From Nereocystis luetkeana (lineage: Eukaryota; Sar; Phaeophyceae; Laminariales; Laminariaceae), in the NCBI GenBank assembly GCA_031213475.1, contig JARUPZ010000002.1, positions 17,910,079-17,974,078 on the forward strand: DNA of 64,000 bases, written 5' to 3'. Positions 1 through 11,134 of this stretch are shown here, one piece after another. Every line of letters begins with the position of its first letter. The first letter of the stretch is position 1. The position numbers and the translations under genes are program-made. The notes beneath the pieces are model-generated. The model ran no database searches, had not been told where the DNA came from, and saw only the letters and a program-made list of their open reading frames with translations.

Positions 1-1057
1 TCTATCACGGATGAATGTACGGCGTACGCAGTATCAGCACAAACATACATACAATACAGGCTTTCGTACGTATCAAAAGAGTGTCCAAGTACATATGATA
101 CGTGCATGCGGCGTCGGGGTTGCTTTACTAGAGCATGGCGGTCTTGGCGTTTGCCAGCTAGCTGGCATTTGTAAGTCGTCGATTTCCACGTCAACATTTA
201 GAAATTCTACTTGCTGCGTTCCATTATTTCTTGCGTGGGAGCCAGCGTAGCAGGCGGAACCGGGCGGAACCGCCCGCTACGCGAAGCGCCTTGTAGACAC
301 ATACATATTCCTTGCACCATTTTGCGGTCTACTTGACGCAACAAACATTTCATGGAACGCCTTACGCTAGCCACGTTGAGCATGCACTCCGAAACGACTA
401 GTAATGCGATACCGCCACGAGCGAATCCCGTTTCCGTTTTTTCTGGCCCTCGCAACAGTTTCACTAGAAACATCGTGATTGGTAATCAAATTTACTATGA
501 GTTACTTACATAGTTAAACACGTAAATAATATAAGTATCGTACCTGGTTTAGATTTTTCAAGAAGCACCACAGGCGGTTGCATCCCCCGATCCTTGCTTA
601 TTCTCTGACGCCTCGAGCGAACACGACGTGTTGCACTGCTGTGTTGCCATGTCGATGTGTTGAATCTCCTGATCATGTTTCAGCTTTTTTCTTTTCTGGT
701 ATGTGTTTCTGCTTATTATACGGGCAGTCACATGAGTGACGTTCGCAGCTTTTCTGCAGAAAGAAGAAGAAGAAGGGAATTGACCTTTAAAGTTTGCGCA
801 CGTAGGCTTCCTTCATAATATACCTTTTTCCGACTGGCTTTCCTCGTTCGGCGGCGTTTTATGAGCGATAGACATAGAAAATATTGAACTTCATGCCGCA
901 CCATTGTCGGATGGCAAAGAAGCAATATGGATATAAACTCCCCTCATTAACACTCCATCCACCGCAACATATCCCCACAACCGTTGCCCGTCCATGTACT
1001 TGAATGCCCATGCCGCCTTCCAAATGCCGGCACCACAAGCAAACCTACTTGAGACAG
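1..1057. other. Region upstream of the first CAP gene; missing first exon expected here or beyond the window edge
   Basis: No domain is recognisable here. The CAP gene that follows needs a first exon with a signal peptide ending in phase 0, as its minus-strand paralogue has. The only hydrophobic N-terminus I see starts at ATG 675 (MFQLFSFLVCVSAYYTG). No convincing phase-0 donor gives it a useful length: a GTATGT lies after eight codons and a weak GTTTGC lies further on. I leave it as a candidate only. Confidence 0.3.
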
Positions 1058-3561
1058 GACGGGGGACATGCGCGCGAACAGGACCATCGCGGCCTCATTT
1101 CCAGCAATATGGCGACCTTGCTTGACCTGCACAACGATGCGAGGTAAGCGCGCACCTCGCCTTCACTAGCATATTAGCAAATACAGAGGTGCGTTGAATC
1201 TGGTTGGCAGGCTTGACGGTCTCATCATGTAGAATTTTAATTGCGACTGAAATCAAGGCTAATCGAAGACCAGTCAGGTTAGTGGAGTCCTATCGATTTG
1301 TGCACTTGCGATAATAATGTGAGATATGTCATTATTACCAGAAAAGTGGCATGCAGCCAATCGCCATCAACACTACTCCCACACGAAAACCACCCCATCT
1401 CTCTCTCGCGTTCGGTCCCGCTTGAAGGTGCCTACACAAGGCAGACCCCCTGACATACAGCAACAAAGTGGCCACCTCTGCCCAGGTAAGACCACAGCGT
1501 TGTCTTCGTGTGATAGCGTGCAGAAACCAGCAGAAATCAGCGTGATTCGTATATTCCGGGGTCGTGTCGACTAGTAGGTGACGGCAAACATATACAGTAT
1601 ACCTGCATTCTGATACCGATTCGTACCTGGTTCGACACGCCATTTTTAGGCAGTTGCGTCCCAGGAACTCAGTTCCTGGTAGCTATAGTTGTGGCAGTAC
1701 GCGTTATGGTTGCCATATCGTTGATTTACCATACCACGAACTAACGCACACTCCTCTTGAGTAACGCCCCCCTAGGTAACGCCTCCCCTCCCCCACATGA
1801 GCACACCCGGTGATATAGGGTTTTGTCCGATTTTTATCGTCCCTACACTAGGGGTACGTTGAATACCACACCCCCCACGGAGGTGCGCCTCGAAGCAAAC
1901 TCAAGCTCGAATATTACCATACTACCTGGCGGATGCCATTTACCCACATTACTACTACTCCTACTTCTCCCACTGTGCCCCAAGCCCCAGCCACCGGCCC
2001 TAACATAATATTTGTCGCCCATCACAGAACTTGTCGCATGCCATTGTAGAACCTACGACTAAGGGAACGAAATGTTTTTCAGCGGGACAAAGCCATTTGA
2101 GGTGCGATATTCGGGAGTTTTGACGCCATTAGTTTCTTATGGCGGTGCCTATAACCGGAGCATACGGTGATTAGTGCTCTGGCGCCTGTTTCATGAAGTG
2201 CAACGAGAACTGGATACAGTCTAGCGGTCTCGCGCCGTAGACGTGTAGCCTCCTCACAGCCCCTGCCCCGGGGGTGCGATGGAGACAACACACGCAACGA
2301 TTCCGTGGTAAACGGCAGGACTGCACTACGCTTAACGGTCTTTATGTAGGCGATCTAACATCCCTGGGTCGATTCCTCCTATCATGCCTGTTGGTTGTTC
2401 GTCTGAAAACAGTCTCATGCTCAAGCTCTGTCAAAAGCTTGTGGAGGTCTTTTCCACAGCGCAAGAGAAGACCGCAGCGGCTATGGAGAGAACATCTACT
2501 TTTGCGCTGCCAAGGGATTGGCGAAGTGCTACACGCCCGAGAAGGCTATGAAAGGCCTATGTGAGATTTCGTCGTTCCCGATAGACGGCAATGGTTGCGC
2601 CATTACGTTCGCGAGTAGATGTCACCACTATCCAAGCCACGTAATTGTTCGAAGGCTATCATGTGGCGCGTTCACACAACTTCAAGCAGCGCAACCGAGC
2701 GTTGTGTTGCTCGCTGTGAATTAACTAGAAGGACCCCTACTGTAGTTATGATGAAGCCTTCGTTTCCAGGTTTGAAGCGATCACGTTGCTCCTGTCCGTC
2801 TGGTTTCCAGAAACATGCATATACAGTTATGTATTTGCGCTGGCGACCACTTTGCAAACCCACAGATGAAAACGAAGTGAATACGAACAGCGTGAAAGAG
2901 TACGGGGGGCACGCAACGCAAATCCTGTGGAAGTCGACCACACAGCTGGGCTGCGCGGAGGCAACTTGTACGAATGATTCGTGGAACTACTTCTACCTCG
3001 TGTGCCAGTACAACCCCACGTGAGTGGTAATGGTATGTTCTGGACCGTCATGGCATAAATCGGGATTTAGAAGGGTGATGTCGGAGGGGGAGGGGATTGG
3101 GGTCACGGTGGCGTTACTAAGTGCGCGCAGCAAGGCCCCGGGTTGAACAAGCAAAGCAGGGTGTCTTAGTGCTGCGACAACACCCGTTGCGTTCTGCTCG
3201 TGGGTGCGAGGGTGCAGCTTTTTGAGCAGTCGCCTGAATGTACATTCATTAAAATCTCGGACCAAATACGCCGAGCAGGGTGCCTCGGAACTGCAACAAC
3301 ATCCGCAGCGATATGGCCATGGGTGTGATAATCCAGCTACTTAAACAACAGATTCCCAGAAGCGGGACTTGAACACGCACACGGGCCGACAGCGGTGAGC
3401 GTCAACACACCGTGTCGCAAATTTTCCCTAACCTGTTCGGCCTCGTACCATGCGCCGCTCCGCCCCCGCTCTCGGCCATGACGTCTGCATTCAGCGGAAA
3501 CCTCAACTTGAGCACCATGCTAGAAACGGAGGTGAGCCTGCCGACCGGAAAGAACTGCTAA
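1058..3561 (+). CDS. CAP/SCP (PR-1-like) domain protein, five exons recognised, first exon not found
   Basis: CAP proteins are usually secreted, cysteine-rich defence or interaction proteins. The exons I can place are 1058-1143, 1428-1485, 2413-2560, 2866-3019 and 3495-3561, with stop TAA at 3559-3561. Together they give 513 bp, an exact multiple of three. Visible motifs are LLDLHNDAR at the domain start, SGYGENIYF, GGHATQILWKS and the signature YLVCQYNPTGNL. The last is formed only across the junction of the final two exons, which supports the splicing model. Donors are GTAAGC, GTAAGA, GTGAGA and GTGAGT; acceptors end in ACAG, AAG, ACAG, ACAG and TCAG. The three internal exons have the same lengths and phases as the complete paralogue at 30695-34536. 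The first exon with the signal peptide is unidentified, so whether the gene is expressed is uncertain. The 3' half lies inside segmental duplication copy A. Confidence 0.8.
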
Positions 3562-4051
3562 GACGAGGCAATATTGAATCTTCCACCCTTTGGCCCCGCC
3601 GGTGGAAGGGAGGGCGTCGGAGAAGTAGGCGTGGGCTAGTGGCTGACTGGAGATGGTAGTCGCGACGAATCAGGAAGCAAAACCTGGTCAGGAAGCCATG
3701 AAGCAAGAACACGTGGTGTATTTCAGAAGCAAGTTATGGGGCACTAGGTTTACGAGCGTACAGTAGATCGTACCAAGGTGATCGTACCAAGGTGTATACT
3801 TCCAACAGAGGGGTTCCATGCTGTAAACTTCAAACATGTTGTGGTGCAGGGTCGTTTTCGGCCCATGCGCTGTGCATACTCTCAAGCAGTATAGTAGGCT
3901 CGTTAAAGAGCAGGGATTCGAGCCCAGCTGAAACTTCCTTTTTTCGGTCGGTGAACGCAAGAGGGCTGCGAGGTTGCGAACTTCCATGATCATCGACGAT
4001 CAATGGCATTTTGATCCCGTTTATGGGGCAATAAACCAGGAAGCATACTAT

Positions 4052-4140
4052 GGGGATCGAGAAAGAAGGTGGGGATATACCGGGGGTCGAAAAAGAAGGC
4101 GGGAGTATACCGGGGATCGAAAAAGAAGACGGGAATAACT
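4052..4140. repeat. Tandem repeat, three units of about 30 bp
   Basis: Three consecutive units begin GGGGATCGAGAAAGAAGG or a close variant and end TATACC. The duplicate region in copy B lacks the array and has a G-rich stretch at the matching place. Confidence 0.8.
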
Positions 4141-4547
4141 GTGGCTTGTCCAGAAGGTCGCCAGTCGTAAAACGTCATGCGATATTCCCAGAGAACGGAA
4201 CGTCCTGCTCAAACCGATAAGCATCTTGCTCTACAGCACAGTAGAGTTTGGTCTGTTTGAATTCGTTCTGGAGTGCGTCTGGGCGCTGGTCCCTGTCTGT
4301 TTCGTTATATACAGGTATATATATACCAGTATATTATATATATACATGTTTGTATCGTCTGTTTAAGAACTGTGTAGGGAAGTATATTGAAATTTGGCTC
4401 CGGTCATACAGTCGCTCTGTCGAATGGCGGACGCCCGTCAACCTCGGAGTATGTCCCGGCATGGCATGTGTGTTGAAGACACTAGATGTGTGGTAAAACC
4501 GAACTACTCCTGTCTACCTAGGGAAAACAGGCCACAGCATTTAGGGC

Positions 4548-5115
4548 TCAGGGTTCACGTCTATTTAGGGACAAAGTGTTGTGCGCCGAGGCAATGCTTG
4601 AGTAGCTACATTGTAGGTTGTGCTGGTGAAGGATAAACGGATTGAGATAGCGAGTGGCACGTAAGGCGTTTTGTTCGACGAAGACACCGTTCACCTGGAC
4701 AATTGCACCGGCTGCTTTCTCTTCCATGTACGCGTTCATACTAGTTGTGTGAGAGCGGCATTGACGTTTGCCACCTGGCTCTGGTTGTGTGTTAGCGTTG
4801 CCGTGACTCGGTGTTCCGTCACCCGCGGGACTCGATCATGGCTTTGGATAGACGACGAATCAAGTATAACGATTCCCGTCTAACAAGAAACAATAGGCCA
4901 TAGCTAATATGAAAACCGTTTGGGCCGTGACAACGTCGGTATGAGTGATGTATGAGTAACGGTATGCGGTAGACTGTGACTCGCGCGGGGTTTCATTCGA
5001 CGAATTGATGTTCCCTCTTCTTAACTTCACGTCGAGGTTGGAACTTCTTCAGGCGGGCGCATGCTGGCAATTGCCGTCGTAGGTTCCGATATGAATTGGG
5101 GACCGCGTGGACTCA
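4548..5115 (-). pseudogene. Unknown ORF remnant shared with copy B (first block)
   Basis: Two minus-strand peptides are preserved in both duplication copies. One begins MNAYMEEKAAGA and is followed by a region ending near RYLNPFILHQHNLQ. The other ends KFQPRREVKKREHQFVE followed by a stop. Copy B has the same stop and mostly conservative changes, such as K to R and Q to N. Frames shift between the blocks and no family is recognised. It may be a decayed gene or a mobile-element remnant; coincidence in a diverged repeat is also possible. Confidence 0.3.
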
Positions 5116-5289
5116 ATCAAACCTTGTGACAGTGGCAGCCGATACCGTTTTGGGCCAGAACGGCGGGCTCCGAGAATGTCCAAAGCATCAGGAGTATAGC
5201 GACTTAGATCCTAAGAGTCCGGGTCTAGCCCGTCTATGCTGTATTAATATATATTTCTGCGCTGTGCCTTAATCTCCATGTGTTCACCA

Positions 5290-5850
5290 TGTTTCAGCAG
5301 CTGTCTGCCTCTACGTCCCCAAAATCATCAGGCTCCTTGCATTTGAGACGTCGCTTGGCCTGCACTTAGAGTGAGGACTGAATGCCTCGACAACTGGTTC
5401 GTACAAGCTTTCAGTCAACCTCAATTTTGCAGCGATAAAACAGCGTTGACTGAAATAGGTCAAAATAGACAGTCCGGATGATTAGCGAGACTTTGAACGT
5501 GATGACGGGCGCAACAACAGTGATGCACGGCGATGCGTGGTAGGCGGTAGATCGACAAGACATATCTCAACTCTTGTTTGGTTTGTACTTCGCCTCTGTC
5601 TCTCTTTTTAGGAGATGTTGAGTGAAACACTAGATTGATACTGTTGCATCTCGGGCGTCTCTGCAGGGGGGTGGTCCAGGCAGCCATCACGCACCTCTGT
5701 ATTTCATCCAGACGCCTCAGCACCGCAACTTCAACAACAAACGGCCTCCCGATAACTGCGTTATCGACAAAAATAAATACACCAACTACAAAAAGGCCGG
5801 AGCTTTGCTCGAACCAACGCACGAATCCCGACCACCGCCTTGCCATGGGC
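5290..5850 (-). pseudogene. Unknown ORF remnant shared with copy B (second block)
   Basis: The minus strand reads a peptide containing VAVLRRLDEIQRCVMAAWT. Copy B has the corresponding VAVLGRLDFVRRCVMAAWT at 43371-43592. Further downstream, frames containing the block KLVRTS are also shared. The conservation looks protein-like, but both copies carry frameshifts and the product is not recognised. Confidence 0.3.
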
Positions 5851-6306
5851 CAAGCCGTCTAATCACCGTGATCCTACCCAAAATTATCTGCCCTTCTTGG
5901 TTGTTATGTTGTCTTCAACACCAGCTACAGTTTGCAGTTCATTTTAATCATCCTGTACACGCATCTCCGGAAATATAATGTACCTGGTATTGCGTTTTTA
6001 GCCGATGGAATATTATCAGTTATATCCCCACTCAACTAATAGTGTCCTGTTTTTCTCTTCCTCGCCTCTATGGTCTGTCTCTTTACCCCCCCCCCTCCCC
6101 CCTCGTCATGCTCCGTCTCGGAATGGCTCCGGTGTCTGTGGTCAAATGGCTAAGCCAAGCAACTAATGAGTACCTCCGTCTTGGTGCCACTTTTTCTGTC
6201 AACACCCAGACCTAGCATTCAAGGTACGCCATAGGTGGGTTAGGACACATGGCATAAGGGGCGCTGCAGCGATATCCGTTAGCGTAGGGCACACATCAAG
6301 GCCTTC

Positions 6307-6409
6307 GCCTTAACCCCTTTAGAACCGCAGTCCCGTTTTGGGGAAAAACTACTTGAACATTGAGTGGTTTGTCCCCAAAACGGGACTGCGGTTCTAAAAG
6401 GATTAAGGC
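6307..6409. mobile_element. Foldback MITE with TTAA target-site duplication (piggyBac-like)
   Basis: The two arms (about 6314-6343 and 6372-6402) are near-perfect inverted copies containing TTTAGAACCGCAGTCCC, separated by about 28 bp. TTAA flanks both sides. The matching place in copy B (near 44032) has a single TTAA in otherwise alignable sequence, so copy B looks like the empty site. TTAA duplication and CCC-starting ends are typical of the piggyBac superfamily; assigning this element there is inference. A diverged relative lies at 32039-32132. Confidence 0.8.
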
Positions 6410-7780
6410 CCCCATAATATCTGAAATACCATATTTAAACAATGCCAAGACCTTAAACATGCCTCCACATTATTAGGTATGGCGATTGGCGTGTGTACAC
6501 CAGCTTGTAGCTGATGTGTCCGCCTAGACTCGATTGCCGATGGCCGGCAATACACAGTCAAAATGTTCGAGGCAAGCACGTACGTGAAGTTTCAAATAGA
6601 AGAGAAGAAGAAGATGGTGTGGTGACCCCAAGCCACAGTGTTGATTGATTTGCTCAGTCGGCTGGAAGCTGATGATGGTGAGCAAACGTGGAGTGATCTC
6701 AAAAGGGGGTGGGCGGTGCGCGTGTGCGCTCGCAGCTCGCAACAAAGGACGAATCTTACATTTCGGTCAAACACAAACTAAAAGAAGGGAGTACCCTTGT
6801 TTTTCGTTCAAAACCGAAACAACGAAGAGAACCCCCATGTTGGTCATAACCGTTCGTCATAAGTCGCACACATGTCTGATGTGTCTGATCGTGGATACGT
6901 GTGATTTGTATAAGTGGATATTCCGCCGGGCTGATGTGTTTAATCGTGCGGATACGTGTGATTTGTGTAACGGGAAAAATGCGGCGGGATTTATTCTTTC
7001 CCGAATGGGTTTTGGTGTAAGCATCAACTGGATACCTTTATGGGATCCTGGGACGAAGGGATAGCCCCCCTTCGTTCACTTCATCTTTGGTGGTTCAACA
7101 TCTTCTCTCTGGCCCCATGCCAAACTCCCGGGTGTTCACTCACTGACCCTCCTAACCGAGGCAACCAATTACACGAGGTGATCGATTATGCTAGCACAAT
7201 TGATATATCAAAGATAACTCGTGTATGGGTTGCAAGATGGACCCGTCGATCATCGCGGACCTCCCCGAGGAAACTCGGAATGCGATTGAAACGAATTTCG
7301 CTAGTTACGCCGCAGATCGTTCAAGATAGAAACAACGAAGAGAACCTCCAGATATACTGCAAAACACCTTACCTTGGTATATCTTGGGGTACATAGCCAT
7401 GACCCCCGTGTAGCCTATATTGTTACTCGAACCAGAACTAAAACTATGCTACCGATCCCGGAGGGATACTGAAGATATCCTTTCCAATATTTGCCAATAA
7501 TAGCACGTACGTATAATGTGCTGCCTGCCGTAGACTATGTACCTACGTACAACGGTAGAAGATCCATGGTACTACTTTTGTCACTGGGACTTATTATGTG
7601 CGTAAGGGTGCACATCAATCAGTAAAAAGACAGCTGCTGCTGCCGTATCCTACCATACCTCAGACTGGAAAATTGTCTGTTGTACCTACATAGAATGCGT
7701 AAAGGTATGCCAGATGATTTAAGTAAGTGCTATCGAGTAACGAATATGATGGCTACTGACAAGCATCATCTCCAATACAC
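6410..7780. other. Stretch of copy A with no counterpart in copy B
   Basis: Copy B jumps from the equivalent of about 6440 to that of about 7780, so this 1.3 kb was gained in A or lost in B. It contains a tandem duplication of about 61 bp at 6872-6995, recognisable by GGATACGTGTGATTTGT in both units. Two ORFs of 139 and 118 codons (6645-7064, 7040-7396) have no recognisable domain and I do not call them genes. Confidence 0.45.
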
Positions 7781-8133
7781 ATGCCTTACGCCGTTTCATG
7801 CCATCCCTTCTGGTGATTTGTTTACGTCTTACATGCCATATTTTGGAGAGAAAATGTCTTTTAAATTTTTGCCTGTCTTATAGAAGTCACCCCCGACTCG
7901 GTTTTAGCGTGTTTAAACTAGCGGCGCTAATTTGGTGCGCATAACGCGGTTTATTGGGCCTTCTCGAGGGCAGATAGATGCCGACACCGTTTGCCTGACG
8001 AACGTAAGACACGCAAGAAGAGACGCAATACACAAAGAAACACCCTGTTGAGAAAGGACTCTGAAACATTTTTGAAGGCATGTCCTAGACGTCAGGGCTA
8101 ACCCCCTACTTGCAGTACACAAGTACGAGTAGG

Positions 8134-8408
8134 TGTGAAGATCACGGAGAGCGGGACACTTTGTATCCCTGGACAGGTCTGCCTGTTAAGCCGGCACTCG
8201 TTGGTACTCACGTTGATGTTCGCTTAGAGATAGAAGAGCCACTTTATTCCTTTCGTGCGCGACGGAGACTGGGGCCACGCTCGTGCCTCTCTGGAAAACC
8301 CCCGGTTTTCCACCTACGATACGCCTTCCAAGTACTACAAATACGATCCCCGTGCCGGAACCCATGGAATTACCGGGCTTTCAACCTCATACAAAGCAGT
8401 ACATAAGA
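8134..8408 (-). repeat. 3' LTR of element 1
   Basis: It is about 94% identical by eye to 22117-22392 and to the interrupted solo LTR at 49181-61119. Its outer end reads TGTGAAGATCACGG on the plus strand, where the other LTR has TGTTAAGATCACGG. Inside it lies a noncoding stretch (8409-9075) before the coding region, with a G10 run at about 8639. Confidence 0.85.
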
Positions 8409-9075
8409 CTAGCCCACTCTGATGAGCCGTATATGCAGAATTATGGGAAATTCATGGAAACCTCGATTCCACAACTAGAACATGAGTCGAAGATGCGGCT
8501 CCTCAAAACCCACTCCCACACCTCTGAACGGCAAGGCAACGAAGCCGGCAAAGTACGTAAAAAAGAATGAAAGGAAGCGTAGCCTCAAGGGGCAGGAAGA
8601 AATCGTCAACGAAAAACCATCGCCATGTCACCCGCGACGGGGGGGGGGAAGAAGATGCAGGGAAAGTGAAAAGGGGACATGAAAAAACACGAGAAGAACA
8701 ATATCAAGGAAGATATCAAGAGACATCGAAAACCCAGCCTACTACTCGGGAAACGTGTCCTGTGCCACAGTAAGTGGCACGATTACCCAAACCAGCCCCG
8801 ACACTGAGCGGGGGGGTAGGCAGGACAGAATACGCGAAAACATCCCTAGCCAAGCCCAAGAAAAACACTCGAACAAACAACCCAGGAACACACCTGCCAA
8901 AAGAAAAAATCCACCCGAAAAGTCGGAAGACATCAACACCGAGAAAGACCACCGCCCAAATCGAGGAAAACGTCAAGAAAAATAAATTCGAGCGCAGCCA
9001 AGAAGCGAAAATCAGCTATCCACGGCGGCGCCTCGAGATTCGTCTACGTTACGCTGGACCCCCCGTGCAATTGCG

Positions 9076-9552
9076 CTAGCCAAGTGAATTTGGGGACACC
9101 AAGAGCCACGTACAGCTCTCGTCGAAGTCGTGTAGCGCGCCGGAGATCGAGGAAGCTTGATCGGTCCCGGGTCGTCCAAGAATCGAAATATATACTCCAT
9201 CCGTGGGCGTAGTCGCGCTGATTTTCCCGAGCCACCACAGCCCGTCGTCGCCCTTGTACCAAAAATGGGCCCCGTTGGGAATCACGGTGTTGCAGAATCG
9301 GCGGAGCCAGTCGGCGTGCGAGACGCAGCCATAGCCGGGTGCCAGAAACCGCTGGCCGTTATTCCGAGAGAGCTCCCGTTGTGCCGCGCCGATTCTCATT
9401 CGGCGGTACAGGCGGTTGGTTTGACGATGCTGGTTCGGGGTGCCGGCCCAGTAGCGCAAGATTGCTTGGCGAGAAAGCTGAAGGTCCATTTCCCGTTCCC
9501 AGGATGGACGGGAAAGTCCAGTCCAGTGCGTCTCGTACATCACTGACGCCAC
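9076..9552 (-). pseudogene. pol: Element 1 Pol C-terminus: tudor/SH3-like tail after a chromodomain-like segment
   Basis: This segment continues the integrase polyprotein in a shifted frame. It contains YWAGTPNQHRQTNRLYRRMR and HFWYKGDDGLWWLGKI. The equivalent part of element 2 is in frame with its integrase and has the order chromodomain-like block, RYWAGDPVQ, then a GSYIYFKTTHSGWQLARVV block. The tryptophan-rich strand pattern resembles tudor or SH3-like barrels, but this is a weak structural guess. Confidence 0.55.
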
Positions 9553-10369
9553 CTCGACCTGGAACCGATTGGTGTCCGGTAATCGTTTCCACTTCTAGTC
9601 GGTGAAGAGGTGTCGAGACGTCGTCCTGGGTGACGTGGTACGGGGGAGATTTCTTGGAGAAGCTGTTGAGCACGTACTGCGTCAACCCCGCCGGCAAATA
9701 CTTCGGCATGTCGCCACGGTCGTGGGGGTTGGCACAGAGCTTGCAGCGTTGACCTGAAACGCGCCGACGGGCATCCGCGCCGGGCATGTCGGAGGGGAGA
9801 TCTAAATACAGGAGCTTGGCCCCAAGAGGAGACCCGTCCGGGGTGTCCGCTGCGGAGCAGGGGCCAACTGCGAGAACTTTGTAGGGGTCTGTCCAGTTGA
9901 GTGAGAGTTTGGCCTTGAGGACCTTGGCGTCCGTGTCGGGTTTTGCCCCCTGGCGGATGGTGGCCGCCGTATTGTACACCCACGCCCAGCCGCCGACGTC
10001 AAACCTGGGGACCGGACGCAGAGCGTCGGCGAGGGCGGAGTTGCGGCGGTTCACACGGGCAACAGTGAGGGCGTGGTGTTCGCGAACGATAGCATACGCG
10101 CGCTGTTGGCGGTCCATCGCCAAGTCGCAATAGGCGAGGTGGTCGCGGGCCAAGCTTTGGTGGCCGGCGACGCCAGCACGCTCGAACATCGTGAGGGGGA
10201 GGCGTGGCAGCCGATCCATATGTACCTCGTTGGGAGCCAAGCCCGTGGCGGCACTGACCGAATTGTTGTACGCAAGTTCGACATGAGGGAACTGTTCATC
10301 CCAGTTGTTCTGGAGCTCGTTGACGACCATTGCCAGCATCTGCGCCATCGTGTGGTTGACACGTTCCAC
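9359..10369 (-). pseudogene. pol: Element 1 integrase C-terminal half
   Basis: The frame opens at the conserved catalytic-glutamate region (ERVNHTMAQML). It continues through GLAPNEVHMDRLPRLPLTMF to a GPY/F-like segment (NWTDPYKVLAVGP), a CXXC block (RCKLCANPHD) and VLNSFSKKSPPYHV. Almost every block has a counterpart in element 2. The frame is offset from the upstream integrase half, so a frameshift separates them near 10400-10460. Confidence 0.8.
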
Positions 10370-10459
10370 CCCGCCGTTGCCGTTTGGGTGGTAGGAGCTG
10401 GTGGCAATGTTTCGAACCCCGAGAAGCTGATATACGGCGTGCGAAAGCTTGGAGCAGAA

Positions 10460-11134
10460 TTAGAGGCCGTTGCCCGAGAGGATGCTGCGCGGGCACCCCC
10501 AGAGAGGAATATACCGGTTGATGAGAATGTTATCCGTGCCCTCAGCGGTGAACTCTGCCCCAGTGACGGCGTACATGTCGGCTCGGCGGCTGAAACGATC
10601 AGTGAAAATCAAAATGTAGGTATTTCCTCGAGGAGTCACATGGAGGGGGCCGAAATAGTCGATGCTGACGGCGATGCCGGGCCTTTCTGGCAAGGGCAAT
10701 GTGATGATGGGCCACCGGACCGTCTGCCGCGACGTTTTCCGTGCCTGGTACTTCAAGCAGTGGCGTAGCCACCACCGGGTGCAGATGCTCATACCGATCC
10801 ACCAGTAGAAACGTTCGAGCATACGTAGGGTGCGCGCTGTTCCTAGGTGGCAGGAGGCCGTGGAATGGCAAGCCTGCATGACCCAAGGGCGCATGAGGAG
10901 CGGCACATAAATGCGGATAGGCTCGCCATTCAATAAACAGGCCGCACGACCCACCGGGCGTTGCGTGCCTGACGCAGGGGGGGGGGGGCGGCTGCCGGAC
11001 GAGTAGAACGATGCCCGCGTCGGTAGTGTGTAAACGGCCTTTGGTAGCCAGCTCCTGAACCTCCGAAAAAGGAGGGCGCTGGTGGGAAGGGAAACACGAC
11101 CAAAAGTCGGCCGGCAAAATTTCCGGCCGGCCAA
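10460..11134 (-). pseudogene. pol: Element 1 integrase N-terminal half, catalytic residue lost
   Basis: It shows LLMRPWVMQACHSTASCHLG, then FYWWIGMSICTRWWLRHC, then a core with SIDYFGPL and WGCPRSILSGNGL. In element 2 the corresponding core motif is LSDRGTEF, so the second catalytic aspartate has become glycine. The zinc-binding CXXC is CLKY here, against CYTC in element 2, so one zinc ligand is also lost. The integrase cannot be active as read. Confidence 0.85.

Larger units (their letters stand above)
2745..8133 (+). repeat. Segmental duplication copy A, first part
   Basis: From inside the fourth recognised intron of the CAP gene, this DNA aligns collinearly with 40530-44640. Shared landmarks include the last two CAP exons, the stretch near 3830-3880 and 41600-41640, the pyrimidine-rich stretch near 6085 and 43820, and the block 7780-8130 with 44280-44640. 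Divergence is substantial, with many small indels. Outside the CAP exons the region (3562-8133) has no convincing gene. It holds a 30-bp tandem repeat, two minus-strand ORF remnants shared with copy B, and a foldback element. Copy A is interrupted at 8134 by LTR element 1 and resumes at 22393. Confidence 0.85.

Noticed and set aside
5460..5846. A functional 128-aa protein gene on the minus strand
   Set aside because: The partner frame in copy B is broken differently and there is no recognisable domain, so it is kept only as a remnant.
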